Below are positions 12,278 through 25,786 of a stretch of 64,000 nt of DNA, in pieces. The notes under the pieces were generated by a model that saw only the letters and a list, made by a program, of their open reading frames with translations, was not told the DNA's origin and did no database searches. The translations under genes and the position numbers were made by a program. Source of the stretch: Calycina herbarum (taxonomy: Eukaryota; Ascomycota; Leotiomycetes; Helotiales; Pezizellaceae); the NCBI GenBank assembly GCA_001414485.1, contig LLEY01000062.1:124001-188000 (forward strand), given 5' to 3'. Within the stretch, counting starts at the first letter, position 1. Each line of letters starts with the position of its first letter.

Positions 12278-12978
12278 TTGCGATGCAAGAAGTGTACTTT
12301 TACGGAGTGAAAGGAGGGGGAGGAGGGGTTCCAAGACTTGGCTCGAGATGTTTCTTTGCAGGGTAGCTTGGGAGGTGACAATGGAACGGGCCGTAATCCG
12401 ATGTTAGAACCAATCTGCTGGACTTTTAGTATAGCCGGAACAATCTAGATTGTCAACATATGCAGTTTCCCAAGCCAACCCTTGAAGCATTCCGTTTGTC
12501 CAAACCCATGAAACATGACGTACTATTCCGGTAAGACCCACGAGCCTCACTTCCCAAACCAAACAGCCTTCCAAAAGAACACTCTTTCCATTGCGTCCAG
12601 AGAAATTGTGGGAACGATTGAGCAGCATATCATCATAAGCCTGGAAATAGAAATTGCCTAGGCAAATCCATTGTGTTTGGAAGAAGATGAGGGAGGGCCG
12701 AGTCAGAGGTGGAGCGGTTTTGTCAAGCTGTCTCGTGAGCCGAATCCCTGTCAGTGACGTAGCCGCTGCCTCAAATCAAAGCACGCCAGGAACGAGAGCC
12801 TTCCATCAACCTTTGAGCTACAAAACCAACACCACCCCCAAACATAAAACCTCTTCTTCTCTCCAATTCAGTCTCAATCATCAAAAACACCAACAACAAT
12901 CTCCAAATCTACAACACCTTCAATCTACAATCACCACCACTACCAACACCCTCAAATACCCCTCAAACAACCGTCATC
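12278..12978. other. Intergenic between the 222-residue gene and the Rtc3-like gene
   Basis: About 700 bp. The last 150 bp are rich in C, A and CA runs (CAACAACAAT, CACCACCACTACC), typical of 5' leaders of highly expressed fungal genes, so this is probably the promoter and leader of the downstream gene. No other gene seen. Confidence 0.45.
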
Positions 12979-13556
12979 ATGCCACGCGGAGGAGCCAACC
13001 AAACCAAGATCCACTACAAGGGAAAGGTCGACGACTTCATCATCTTCGTTGACGATGCAAAGGCCGCAAAGGACTGGCTATCAGACTCATCCATCCCACT
13101 AGCACAGGTCGTGAGCTCGTTCCAAATCTTCACCACCGACAAGTATGTTGTTCATTGTTTACCCCTCATTCCTCAGTACCCCGCACCAATGTCAGACTAA
13201 GCAACACAACACCACCATGGCATGCTTTCGCCTCATGAGCTAGTCTTTGTCACACCAGTGTCTTCAGTATTGGCATTGAACATGGCTAACATAATTCACT
13301 TTCAGGCACGGAGCACAAGGAGAATTGAACACCGCCTCAAAATCAACCCTCGAGAACGAGTTTGGCACATCCGTCGACGATGAAGTCCTCAAGAAGATCT
13401 TGAAGCAAGGTACCCTCCAAGAAACACAAGTATGTCCCATACCCCCCACCCCGTCTTCAAAAAGAGGGTTCTCAATCTCACTAACACCCCACCCCCCAGG
13501 ACGCCGAGAGACAAGGCAGCAAGAACGACAGCATGGGTGCCCGCGCCGCCCACTAA
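12979..13556 (+). CDS. rtc3: Rtc3-like small SBDS-domain protein
   Basis: Small protein made almost only of the N-terminal SBDS/Sdo1 domain; the yeast relative Rtc3 (YHR087W) is linked to RNA metabolism and stress. Three exons, 12979-13142, 13306-13429 and 13500-13556, encode 114 residues, close to the yeast length. Visible sequence: MPRGGANQTKIHYKG, DDFIIFVDDAKAAKDWL, SSFQIFTTDKHGAQGELNTA and ENEFGTSVDDEVLKKILKQG, which follow the domain in order. Introns are 163 and 70 bp. The C-terminal SAKDSMGARAAH-like tail (GSKNDSMGARAAH) is encoded by the last exon. The leader is CA/CT rich, suggesting strong expression. The start is the only in-frame ATG before the conserved domain. Confidence 0.9.
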
Positions 13557-14496
13557 GCGCCCTCCTTCCCACCTACTTTCAACCCTTCTCACTTGTCCTT
13601 TTCCCACATGGTGGCTGGCAAAAACTTGCTATGTTCTTTGAAAGTTGAAGCGATGATATTTTATGATGGTTCTGGGTGTTTCGGGCGAGACCGGGAGGAA
13701 CTGAACCTCTTTTTTATGAATGATGATTATCGATGATGGATTTTGATAATCTCTAGGCGCGGATGGGATGGAGCTTGGCTCTAGATTCTCTAGCTTTAGA
13801 TATTGATTTCCTCGGAAAGTAAAAATGGAAACCCATTACAATTTCGTGTTGGCGGTTTTCTTGACGCGTGTGGCGTTTTTGGTGTGAGTGAGGCGGGAGC
13901 TAGTGCTCCGAGATGGAGACATGATACTCTTTTTCGTTTATAGCCTTCTGTACTTCGCATCATATTTTTCAATGCTTCCACTAGCTTGGGTAAACGTCCC
14001 GACTCGTAATAGTAGTAAAACTTCAAATCCATACCTGCCTACCTCAATCCAAAGTAATTAATCTCAATACTTGGGACCATTGTTTTGTCTTACTAGAAGG
14101 TTGATATATGAAGGTACCAAGCAACTTATTTGCCTTGATGTAAACTAGGAACGGATGTTTGGTAGGGAGATTCTACTGGTCTCTTTCTCTTGAGATGGTA
14201 TTGAATCAAAGCTTCCAGAAAGCACTGTGGCTGAGGGATGATGGCCATGTGGTTTTATGTTGAGAGACGGTAGAGCTGCAGTTTGCTCGTTTAGTCTTAG
14301 AAGAGTGAGGGGGGGGGTTTTCCTGTGGCTTTCGGACCTGTTGTCAATTTGTATTTTCCATTCGTTTGGTTTTGAGGATTTGGGGAGGGGATGTTAGTGG
14401 TGGAACTTGGAAATTTTCGTTGTGGTTTTCCTCTTTGGTTTCAGGCTCTCAAGTAAAGTTGTTGTATGGAAGAAATTGAACTGATTGTTAGAGGTT

Positions 14497-14509
14497 GGGG
14501 GGGGGGGGG
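14497..14509 (+). repeat. Uninterrupted run of 13 G
   Basis: G-run at 14497-14509, with a second run of 9 G at 14309-14317. Such homopolymers are unstable and prone to sequencing error; no gene depends on them here. Confidence 0.9.
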
Positions 14510-16019
14510 TTATTCTGGGGTTTTGGGGTCTCCAGAGGGTAGGGTGCAGGTGCTCATGTGTCGAGGTACTGGGGTATTGGGGTACTGCATATGGTGTCTC
14601 TTTGCTCACCTTGGTGGGTTATTGTGGGTTTGGGCTATTGGTCTTTCTTGACATTCTTGTGTTGTGTGATGAATCGATCTTCGGATTGTGAACGAAGTTT
14701 TCGTTCTAAGAGTTGAAACTTCGTCTAAGAATTCTGGAAATTGGAAATCTAGGGTTTTGTCTAGGGAATCTAAAATGAATGTTAATGAGAAGTACCCTTC
14801 GTTCAAACGATGATAACAGCCGTGTTAGTTGCATGAACTCTCTAGGTTTTCTATATAGACTGTCAGTCGGGTAGTTGATCTCATGCATCGATCATGTACA
14901 ACAATCATTTGTGGTTTAATGGGAGCCTGTCGTGTTTTCAAAGTCCGTCTCATTCCAAACTAATCATCTAGTGGATATTCTCTCGATGTGAACCGTAGAA
15001 ACGATGTAACTTCCATCCGTTCACCCTTTCCTTTGAAAGTTTGCCATGCGGATGTGATGGTATAATTCGACAGTACACGCCGTTTCGGCAGCAATTTTCC
15101 CTTCTCAAGAGCTTGTCGTATGATTACTGTGGATACTGCTTCAACCCTCTAATTGCTCATGAAATTTGTCTCAGGCGGTTGACAAATTGAGTAAACCTGG
15201 TAAGCCGGGTTCCCACTATGTTACTGACATGTTGTATCTTTTTTTGCTGCTTTCAAGAATTATAGTGCGAGGTGTCATTTTATTTCCCTCTTACGCTGTT
15301 CTGAGACGAGGCTTGGTGGGATTTTTGGTTACAGGTGTTGATGTTGTTTTCGAGAGTGATGCTAGGTCAAGGATATTGAACTTCTCTGTCCTTTCTGTGA
15401 AGCGTGGTGTTTCTACAATATTGAGAAAAAGACACAGTGAGATTTGAAAGCGAAATAAGAATAAATGAAAGAGAGGAAAACCAATCAAAACTCCAACATT
15501 CTCCCTCCCTATTGTTCCATTTCATCCGCTTTGAAGTTTCCAGGGAGGGCTCATCTGAATACTTCATACTCTTAACAAAATTATTCTCGCAAGCAAGGGA
15601 ATTAGAGAGCTGACGAGTTTTGTCTTTCTCAACTTTATTCTCTTGATACAAATTGGCATTGCAATTCGGAGGTAGATTTTTATTCGACGGTAAGTGCTTT
15701 ACTTTAAAAGTACAGCACGTAAGAAGAGCATGAGTCTCAGAGAGCGCAAACAGGCAAAGGATACACAACTAACCTTGTCGTTATTTGAAGTACGGAATTA
15801 TATGGCTCTCTCCAAGAGACATTAAACACCATTGAGCCCGAGTCTCTACCGGATGCAAACAGAAGCCTGCTGAGCATGATAAACATGTCGTATCTTTATA
15901 TCTCTCGTTGGAGTTACTCTTATCAAGCAAAAAGGTCTTATTTAGTAGATAAGAGACGTAGTGATCAAGTGGAAGTGTTGAATATAGAGAACCGTTCTTG
16001 GCATAAAGTCATTCCTTGC

Positions 16020-16241
16020 CTCACGATGGACAGCAAAAGTATCAACAAACACTTCAAGCTCGTACCTGCCTCACCAGCTCGTTATTCCAACCTTCTAGGG
16101 TGGATCAAGCAAAGTATTGTGGAATAAACATAGATATTTGGAACAACCACTATCTGTGTTAATACCTTAGGAGTTTACTATAAAGTTGGAACAACGAGAA
16201 AGAGGTGCATATTTACTGTTGCTTTTATTGCCCACCGCGAG
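16020..16241. mobile_element. MITE, family A copy 2 (222 bp)
   Basis: Left end CTCACGATGGACAGCAAAAG at 16020 and right end whose reverse complement reads CTCGCGGTGGGCAATAAAAG, ending at 16241. These match the ends of the element at 11092-11281. Flanks CTTGC (16015-16019) and CTTCC (16242-16246) look like a 5 bp target duplication with one mismatch. The interior shares the phrase CTCGTTATTCCA...TTCTAGGG with copies 1 and 3. Non-coding and more diverged than copy 1. Confidence 0.7.
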
Positions 16242-16934
16242 CTTCCCTTTGTTGTGGTGTTTGGTCTTCATTGCGGCTTCAACTTTTTTATAAGATGAGG
16301 GTTTATCTTCTAAAAAGTTCATAAAGTCTTCCGAGTAAAGCTATGATCCCTCGTTTAAGAAGTACGGATTTGGACGGATCTTGGAGGTGCTTAACCCGAA
16401 AGTAAAACAAGCGAGTTATTCATCTACGCCCACCGTGAAAGCAGTGTAAAACTTGGTTTTGTACTATCTTAATCATATGTTGAGCCCGTTTAAAAGATTG
16501 ACATCATGTCCGCTGAAATCGCAGTTGAAGAACTTACTTCCAACACCTGAACCTTTGGAAGATTTCGACACTGCGATGTTTTTTCGACAGTAAATAAACC
16601 TTCCTCTCATTTTTGCGGAGCCACTCTCCAACTTTCGGGGGCACAGCTTCTCATGCGGTATTTCTCGGTACGAAGCTCTACGAATACTCCGAAGGTCTTT
16701 CTCTCGCGACCTCGTTTGTCAGCATTGCTTCGGAGTCTTGTAGAAATGTCAATATCTAATAACATCAAGCGTCTTCTTTTATAGATATTTCTCTTGTCAT
16801 GATTTTACTTAGAGTGGAGAGAAACCAATTTGTACGCGTTGCTACGCTGTTGAGCAGAAGTATAAAACAAGTGATGAATGAGAACGATAATATCTATCAG
16901 AGTACAAATGTTCAGTGAGAGGCGTGAGTATTTG

Positions 16935-17091
16935 ATTGACGCTTGTCAATATATTTGCTGGGTACTGTAGAAACGAGAAGCACCTGTCGGTATCACTTGT
17001 TATTCCAACTCTCTAGAGTAATTTTCTCAAAATATTTAGCTTAATACTTGGAGAGGTAAGTACTGCCGCTTTTATTGTTCTATGCCGATTC
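16935..17091. mobile_element. MITE, family A copy 3 (degenerate)
   Basis: The interior (TTGTTATTCCAACTCTCTAGAG near 17000) and right end (TACTGCCGCTTTTATTGTTC near 17061-17080) align with copies 1 and 2. The left inverted end is not recognisable and the boundaries are approximate. No target duplication could be identified. Confidence 0.5.
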
Positions 17092-20000
17092 GTTACCCCT
17101 CTCTCAATCACGTTGTGTAAACCAAACTCTGTGACACGTATATGTTGCTCTTGTAAGTAAACGCACGTACATCATTTCAACACTTAAAGATCAACAATGC
17201 CTAATTCAGGGTTCTCACTTCTCTACATTTGAGGGGAGTTGCTCTTAATTCCAGCTTGGTTTAAGCGAGACTCGTGCTCCAAATTTGTCATAGAAGATTG
17301 ATGAAAGCTTTATATAGTTTGTACAGCGATGTATTGCGAGAACTACAAATTTGAGAATCTAGCTGATTTAGTTTGAGATAAATACCCAAGCGAAAATAAT
17401 CTTTCAGGCATCTCTAGGCATGTCTGAACATGATCCGACAACTTGAATCTAGTCTTGTACTAAGCTTCCTGAAAGGATCAAATGGGAATTACAACCCGTG
17501 TTTTGAAACTCTAGCGTTGTCCCTGGAAGAGTGATATACGTTAGATTTCGAAATACGACTTTTTAGATATTTTCGGCAGTAAAAGCCTTTTCGACAGTAA
17601 TTGAAACCCATACTATTATCAGCGATACACATGTTGAGATTGTGCCACAGCGACAAATGACCTATCGACTTCCTCTGGGTACTCGGCGTGAAGGAAACTT
17701 ACTCAGAAACCAGATTTAGTTCACCAGCAATCATAGTCAAACTAGCTATATCGCACTGCGTTCCAAGTAAATAGAAGTTGTTTCAAGCACTGAAGTAAGT
17801 GGAAATGACTTCGACGCTACAGTGGTACAAATTAAACATACACCTAAAATTATGGTAGACTTCAGTTGACTTCAGTGTATTAAACTCTACTCGATGAGTA
17901 GAGTGACTGGTTGTTGCTCTACACTACTCAACGAAATCGAACGTTACTCATACTTTACCCTACTTTGAGTTACTCAGAGTAACGTTGAGTATTGGGTAAT
18001 TATTTGACTACACTGATGATAGTGTAGATAGAGAATTAACAACTCTTATTCTGGGAGGAGTGGGAGGCTGCTGTTGGTAAAGTGACCAAACACTATAAAT
18101 AGTAAGAGTATTATGATGACAAACTTTCTTTGAGAATTTAAAAATGAGATGCTATTTCATTTAATTTCTGTACTGTTCTGATGCTAGGTGTTGGGGTTTG
18201 ACTGTCGTATTTTACTAAGGGGGAAAACCTCTCTCTCCAATCCCGCTTAAATGCTGAGGGCAAACAAATCACCACCCCCTTACTTACTAGAAATAGCTCA
18301 TACTCCTACTCTCATGCCTAGAAAAAACTACCCTCATCTTGTCAAATTTGAACAAGTTCTCTCAAGAAACACTTTAAATTGACACCTTTCAATTTTTCTA
18401 AAAGCGCAAGCCTGCAGTCAAATATTTCTTTCAGGATATTTCGTCTCTACTCCCGAAGCCTTTAATCACTGACACCTACCAAACACATTGTCGTACTGTA
18501 TTTCTTAGTAGGAGACCTATTTTGTGGTGTCATTTCAAAGTATTTCCATCTTCCTAAGAAGAATGAAATGAACTCGACAGCAATCCAAGCCTCGACAGCA
18601 AAAGCCCGTTATTCTTACTTCAAATAAACCCTCCAACCTTAAGCTCGCTGGTTTTAACTATTGACAGCGGATTTCCAAGTATTTCAAGAGAAAAAAAGGG
18701 TTTTTGTAAGGAGTTATGAGGAGGAATTTGTAAGCACGATGAGATTTCGGAGTTTATCTACTTTCGAGGTTTTGCTCGAGTTCCAGGCCGATGAGGGCAG
18801 GGTTTTATATTCATAACCTAAAAATCGCTACATATTACACAATCTTTCCACCAAAGCTCAGCTATCACAAAGTGAATGGCTCTTGCCATGCACGCAGCTC
18901 GCAGTGCTAGTTGGATTCAATCTAATCACAACTAGGAGTTTTGAAAACAAATATTGAATCTCCACCAAAGTGCAGGTACTTTTAGCCCTGCGTATATCGC
19001 CCAGAGATAGCCTCTGGAGGAAATCGTAAATTGTTTGAGAACACATGGAAATACATGTGATTATATCATACACGTGAGGAACTGTGAGATGTTCAGCTGC
19101 GGAATTTTCAGCTTAACGAGAAAGGTAATGGTAAAAGTCCTTAAATCTGTCTTCTACATGAGGAGAGAGAGAGATTGAAGTAATAACGGGAAGGCTGAAG
19201 TCAAGCCAGGAGTTTTGAGCAAAGACTTCTGGACGATTTGCTGAAAGATCCCTGCTCTTCCTCCTTTTCCCAATCGTTTTCTGGCAAACTACAGGAGTGT
19301 AGACCATATTTCAAAGTAATTTCAAATTTCTAAGAAAAAAGGTATCGAATTCGACAGTAGCTGATATCTCGGAAGAAAAAGCTTTGTACAAACCCAGTTG
19401 TAAATTACTAGGACCACTCTTCCAAGAATTCAGCATACGAATAGTCATCCTTCAGTAGTTTTTTCCTCTTCGTTCTTAGCTCGTAGTTAGGGAGTAGGTA
19501 TTTTCGCTTGACAAAGCACTTTCTTTTTTTGGAAGCAAGTCATTCCTTTCAGAGTGAGAAAGAGGTTTCTTCTTTTTCCGATGCTGATAAGGAGCTTAGT
19601 AGTATGATTTCTACCTTATTTTTATTTATGTTCCAACTAATAACCATGATTGTATTATGTTTATTCTAACCGCCAGAGCCTTATGAATTGGTGAACGTAA
19701 AAGCTAGCGGGATATTAAATTCCACTTGCCTCAATAGTTCTCAATGTAGAGAAAGAATACTATTTAGACCACAGGTGTAGTAAACCAAGAGAGATATTAA
19801 CAAGGTAGGCGCTCAAGCTAGTACTTCTCATGGCCTCCTATGGATGAATGAGTTCTGGCGAAAGGACTCGATCATCGGTACATTTTGATAATGTAGATCT
19901 ACTCCAAAACTTCTAGTTTCAAGAACTAAAAGTACACAAGGAGAGAGAGCATTCGAAATAGCTGGAAATGATCGAGATACGTATAATGATATTATATACA

Positions 20001-20098
20001 AGTGAAATCACAAACCATTTTCGTTTTCAGCTGTAGATTTTTCAGTTCGGCAAAAAACGGAATAGTAAGAGTTCAAGAATTTGTTATTACCAGATGAG

Positions 20099-20101
<3 letters not shown>

Positions 20102-20129
<28 letters not shown>
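20102..20129 (+). repeat. (GA)n microsatellite
   Basis: Uninterrupted GA dinucleotide repeat of about 14 units. Confidence 0.95.
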
Positions 20130-23100
20130 CAAGGTGTATATATAAGATAGTATAAGTAAAAGTGATATCCAAACCCACCATCATCCAAAATCAAGTTCAC
20201 TCTTTCAAGGAGTTGTTGGGACTTAGAAAAGTAATATGACGAGCAGAAAAATGACGTGGGAGATGTGGATGTAGAATTAACCGATAAGACGACGACGACT
20301 TCCTCAAAACAACAGGAAAGTTTGAATTTTCCAATTTCCTGTCAAAATACTACTCACCCTCGAATCCTACCTTTTCTATTTCACAGAAAATGGCGAGAGA
20401 AAGAAAGAGTAGTGGGGAATAACGAACGAAGAGAGGAGTCTAGATCTCATCCACATAAAGATTAAGACCAGTAATTCTCTTCAAAACAATTAAGAGTATT
20501 TCGAGTATGACAAAGAAAGAAAGAATAGCATAGCATGAAGATTGTATCGAGTAATCGAAATATTCGAGGGAAGTTACGACGACAGTGACTTGGCTTGCAG
20601 TAACCATTTTTGAAAATAAAATATTTTACGAATAGCTTGGGATATTGGAAATTGTTCAAGTATCTTAGGACGACCAAAGCTTTATTCACTTCAATGATTG
20701 TCGTTAGTGACCTCGTTGCCTCACTCAAAGCTTTCTAATGTCCCAAAAAATTACAGGATATTAAAATTTAACAAATTCAACTCCTCCCACCACCCATCAA
20801 ATTCAACGCGACTCGCACACCCGCACAAACAATTATCCTCGTGCAACACCAACCCCAAGCCCCCTCATCATCAGCATAAAATTCTATATTAATTCTCATA
20901 CATACATGCATACATGCATCTCTGCACGCACAAAAAAACCGTAACACAGCATAAAACGAAAATCCCCATACTCAGCCTCCTTCCCACGCAGCCTTGCCAA
21001 TTTAATTCCTCCACCAACCTCATCAACCTCATCAACCTTACTCGAGTATTCCTGCCCACACCGAAACGACACCGAGAGAGGTCAAGCCCAGGGAGAGCCT
21101 GTTCTTCAATTGAGTTTTCTACGTGTAAGGTGTGTAAGGTGTGTAAGGCAAGAAAAGATCCCTCAGCGCTAACCGAGACAACCCCCAGCGATGGTCGTTT
21201 CTTGAGCAAGCGCCTTGTCGCCCCCGACCTCGACCTCGAATTCGGATCATGGAATCGTGACCTAAAGGACAGGTCATGAAGGACGGCTTGGGGAGAGGTT
21301 GAAGAAAGATCTATAATTAAATAAGAAGACACGAGAAGACATAAAACACGCAATTGATCGTTTCGTGATTCACAAATCGCGACATCAAACCTAAGCATTG
21401 GGTCGCGAGAATCCGTGTTATACGTGAGAAGGGAGGGACTCTGTAACTCGGCGTCTATCGGCTAGCCTTAATTCTTCGTACGGAAATAGATACTTCAAAG
21501 GAAGAAAGGAAGATGTACTGTACAAACGACGTGGTGTGGAGTAGTACAGCGCGCGTACTGGCGGAAGAAGGAATATGGCGCAGTACCTTTTCTCATGCCT
21601 TGTGTCGCACTCCACCAACCACAGCCAGTAAGTCGAGTGACACGAAATGGATGTAGAGAATCCCTCTCGTGTAGAGGGCACAACAAGTATGTATTTGTTC
21701 CTCAGGCGCCAGACCACGAGAAGCGCCGGGCGCAGTACAAAAGCTAAATCGTGGGTATGTATACGATACGATACGATGAACCAATTCCCAACTACTCTCT
21801 TGATTGCGCAATCCATCAATCGAATGACTAGGTATGAAAGACGAAATCCGAACGAATGTCTTCAACACCTTCGTAATCATCCAGCACCCCAATCCCCACA
21901 AGCAGTCATCAATCCTTCGGCCCCGACCCCGACCTCGACCGACCCCAAAACCCCGCAGTAGCCGCCGCACAGGAACGTACGGTGCGATATCTTCCCGTCC
22001 AAAAGATGTGGTGAGATGATGAGCTTGGTGAGAACCTACCTTCCTTCGTGAAATAGGTAGCTTCCCACTCGGGATTCTTCAGCGCACCCCGCACCAAGTC
22101 AGGTCATGTCATCTGACGATAAAAAGGAGAAAAAATGCGAGATAGGAAGTTCGTGACGAATGTACTGTACAATAATCCAGTAACTTTACTGGTCCTCCCG
22201 TCGTCGCGCGTGAACAAAAAGAGTTCACGACGACACCAATGAGACTCAAGAGACGTCAAAAATGCAAGAAAATAAGCTCAAGCGGGAACGACAGAATCAA
22301 GTGCAAGGCAAGAGTGGGGAAGAGGCAATATAAACTCAATATATCGATCGAACACACGGTTCACCGCGGGCGGCTTGGAAAAGATAGGAACTTTGATAAC
22401 TGGGGTTCCTCTCGGATGCTTAAATAAATGAAAAATAAGGCTCTTGTCTCAGAAGGTAGTACCACTAGGTTGGCATTGCCAATTCCAATGTTCAGGTATC
22501 CCAAAGCGACAAGTCCTGGAGATTCAATGCAATGCCATTTCATCTCTCAACACCAGCGCCAGCGATTGCCTGTGTCAAAATTCCTTGCTTGCGAGAGGTC
22601 GCCAGGGTCTTGCTTGCACGTGCTCCCCAAAACGGGTATTATTTCGACCAACCAATCACATCAGACTTCCAACCGCTCGAGATCTGGAAATAGATAAACT
22701 CCCGTGCCTCAGTGATGCGGGCGCACATAATGAGGGTTGGGTTGGTCGAGCGGAAATGCATGCGAGGAGAGATGTCACTGTCACCCGGGGCAACTATCGA
22801 TTGTGAAGACCAAGTTTGGTGATGAGATGATTTGTGGTTTGAAAAGTGAGGCTTTTCGATGGTTATCGTGATGGTTGATGACGAAGGTGGGGAGGGAGAC
22901 AGTTGTGCGGTGTGACAACAACGTTGTGGAGGTTGATTTGTTCCCGAGTTTTGCTTGGAAATCTTGGAAGGAGAGGCATTCTGGAGATGCACGTGACTTT
23001 AAAGAAGAAGGAGAAGAAGAGGTTTGAGGAAGTAATAGGCATCAAAACCTCCAATCATATGAATATCTTGGAACCATAGTGTTGAGTTGGATGCGTGGTC

Positions 23101-25786
23101 AAGTTTGAACGTCTGAAGTGTTGGAGTGAAGGTTGTCAAACTTGCATCAATCATCCGGACTTTTGACGCTGAGTACAGACACCACTTGAAGCGCTGACAA
23201 CTGACCTTGGAAGTTGGGGTTGGGTTGGACTTTGCCGATGTTGCTTTTGTCTTCAGACGCGATTAAACGCCGTGACTCGTCTGGAGAAGTACAACTGTCA
23301 CTTCCCAAACACGACCTTCATTCGGACGATTTGACATGAGATTGAAACTTCAGCGTAACCCCATAACAAATCCTCCGTACTCCAGCGGTTAAAGAATTGT
23401 TTCTTCAGCGGAAGTGACCCCGGCGCACGATTGATCCTCGTGGCAGTGAAGTTTAGTGATGACCTGGTTGATTCGTTGGATGTTGCAGAAAGGTGCTGGA
23501 ATATTGACCTCTGGCGCTGCGTGGGGAAGCGCAGGCTGCAGATCAAGCAGACCACTCACTAGCTTGTATGCGGTATGCGTATGTACAAGTAAGTATATGC
23601 ACTCGCATCCCAATGAGCACCAAGCCCCATTCTATTGCTGTACTGACTACATTCAGCAATTGCTTTTCAATTGTAAACTTCACGATTGATGTCGAGAGGA
23701 TGGAAAAGAATTAAATAATTATGATGAGTATTTTCATCGTCTCATAAATTTGTTCATAGGGGCTCGGGCGAGGGCCAATCTTCGGCTCTGGTTTTGCGCT
23801 GTGTGCGCATCAAACGGCAGGCGTCAGAGAAGATGAAGCAAAACTGGCGGCTGTCGGGCCTCGTCTCAACCCCTCCGACCGACCGCAGTTGACTACGCAC
23901 TGCCTTCGTCCTCATCTCTCTCAAATCATCGGATGGCAGATGGCACTGGCAGTCTGGCAGATGTCGAGAGACCAGATGAGGGAGATGATCAATGCGAGTA
24001 GCATGGTGAGACGAGATGATTAATGGTGACGCACTGGTGGTGTTTCTATTCTATTTGGGAAGTTGCGATGGGATGAATTGTGAAAGTGACTGCAGCCAAG
24101 ACTCAAGACACTGAGAATAATTCCATTTGTTCACTTGCACAGAGGAACATCGGAAGAACGCAAAGCCACTGCCAGACCGCCGAGTTACCAGCCACCTGCC
24201 CCTCTTTTAGATCGCAAGACCCGGAAGACTAGACCCAATTTCGTCTAGTCTCTGGGGACACAGACCAGCTGCAGTATTTAGCATTTGGACCCACGTCAGT
24301 TCGGCTCCACTCACTACATGCATCAGACCCCTGCCGGCACAACACCACCAATTGTCCCTAAGCGCCCGCATCAACCCTTCATCCAATCATGGTCTACAAA
24401 TAGGCTCCAGCTTCTTCACGGCCCTCATCGGTCCCTGCTTGCCGCCAACCATGCTTCTCAAGCAAGTCAAGCCGTCGAGGGCTGCTGTGACGCTAGTATG
24501 TGATAGGTGACGATACCTTCACACCGCATGGAAAGGCCCTTGGAAGGCCCTTGGAATGGCCTCGTTCTTTGATGGAATCTCCGTATCCGCGTTGACGAGC
24601 AGGAGAACGAACCTGTGAGAGGAGAGGGAGAGGTACTTGGCTACATGTCATGGGATTTACTTAGTTGGCCGAGGATTGACGGCCTGCTGCAAGTGCTCTG
24701 CTTTGCTTCTCTTGGTGGATGAAGTCTTCGAAATCTTGTACAAGTACGGAGTACTCCCGTACTTTCGATCCCTGGTCCAAAGCAAAGAAGTTTCCCCTGT
24801 CAGACCGTCAGACCCCCTCCATCCCCCCCCTGCCCCATGCCCTTGTCTTCCCGCCCATGCCATCCTTAAACTTGGGTTCCCGCATCTGGAGATCGTCTTT
24901 GTCGCCCGCTCCTCACAAAGGTACCACACTTGCTCTCTCCGTACTTGTATCACCCAGCCCTTCCAAACGTCTCAACTTGTAGATCTGACACCTCGACCCT
25001 TCACTCTTCAACATCGTCAAACACACATCTCTCTCCCATCAGCGTCACTCGAACCCACCTCACCTCCACCTCACCTCCACCTCACTTCCACCCATAAACC
25101 CAATCTCCTAAACGACTTGATCGTCCTTCGGATCAGACGATTCCCGCACCGAAGAAGCTTGTCCTTTTCCTCAACACGGTTCCATATGAGATATCGGAAA
25201 CCATAGCACTTGCTCCCCCAGCAGTTGCCTCCTCTTTTTCCACCCACCGTGCCCGTCGTCGCTCGGATGTCCGCTGTCAGAGAACATCAGATTATCGGAG
25301 CAAGGCCCGTTCACATACAAACATCCCATCATCATCGGCTCACAGGAACCCCCCGGTTGCAATCTCTGACAGCCCCCCAAACGGATCCCAGATCCATTCT
25401 CCTGTTGCCCAGTGACTACGACCAAGGTCACGGTCCAAGGGCCCAGAGATATAGACTGGAGACCCGCTGCCCATTCTCCCTTTCGACGCTTCTACTACCA
25501 GCGCAGTGCACTCGTCGTGGTTGTCGATAACATTCTTTTTTTGTGTTTGTTCTCTTCGACGTACTACATTCTTTCTCACCATTCCATCCGCCGGTTCGGA
25601 CATTTACCAATCTTCGATTCGACATTCTCTTCCTCTTTCGACACCACTTCGTAGCTCTTCACCTATCGTTTAATCCAACCTTCAATTTAGCGACTATTTG
25701 TAAACTTTTTTGGAGGCAATTGGACGGGACATTTATTTAAAGATATCGACGAAGCATCAGACGAAGGGAAACTTTAAAACGAAATC
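20130..25786. other. Gene-free region upstream of the small membrane-protein gene
   Basis: About 5.6 kb. It is richer in GC than the preceding region, and several frames stay open for 100-190 codons (for example 20889-21398 on minus and 24637-25206 on plus), but their translations are low-complexity or lack domain-like character and I do not call them. From about 25000 to 25780 the plus strand is C/T/A-rich with the direct repeats CACCTCACCTCCAC near 25054-25090, which would suit a long 5' leader and promoter for the gene at 25787. Confidence 0.45.

Larger units (their letters stand above)
13557..20101. other. Long gene-free AT-rich region with decayed repeats
   Basis: About 6.5 kb without any open frame I can support as a gene; the longest are under 135 codons, without recognisable motifs, and many lack an ATG. 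It contains two family A inverted-repeat elements (16020-16241 and about 16935-17091), G-runs near 14.3 and 14.5 kb, and several copies of TCGACAGYAR (15066, 16584, 17591, 18574, 18592, 19351). It looks like old, mutated repetitive DNA. Confidence 0.55.

Noticed and set aside
20889..21398. 169-codon minus-strand open frame
   Set aside because: No recognisable domain and it overlaps another open frame on the plus strand; no splice structure or neighbour supports it.
24637..25206. 189-codon plus-strand open frame
   Set aside because: Pro/Ser/His-rich low complexity caused by the C/T-rich DNA that probably forms the leader of the gene at 25787.
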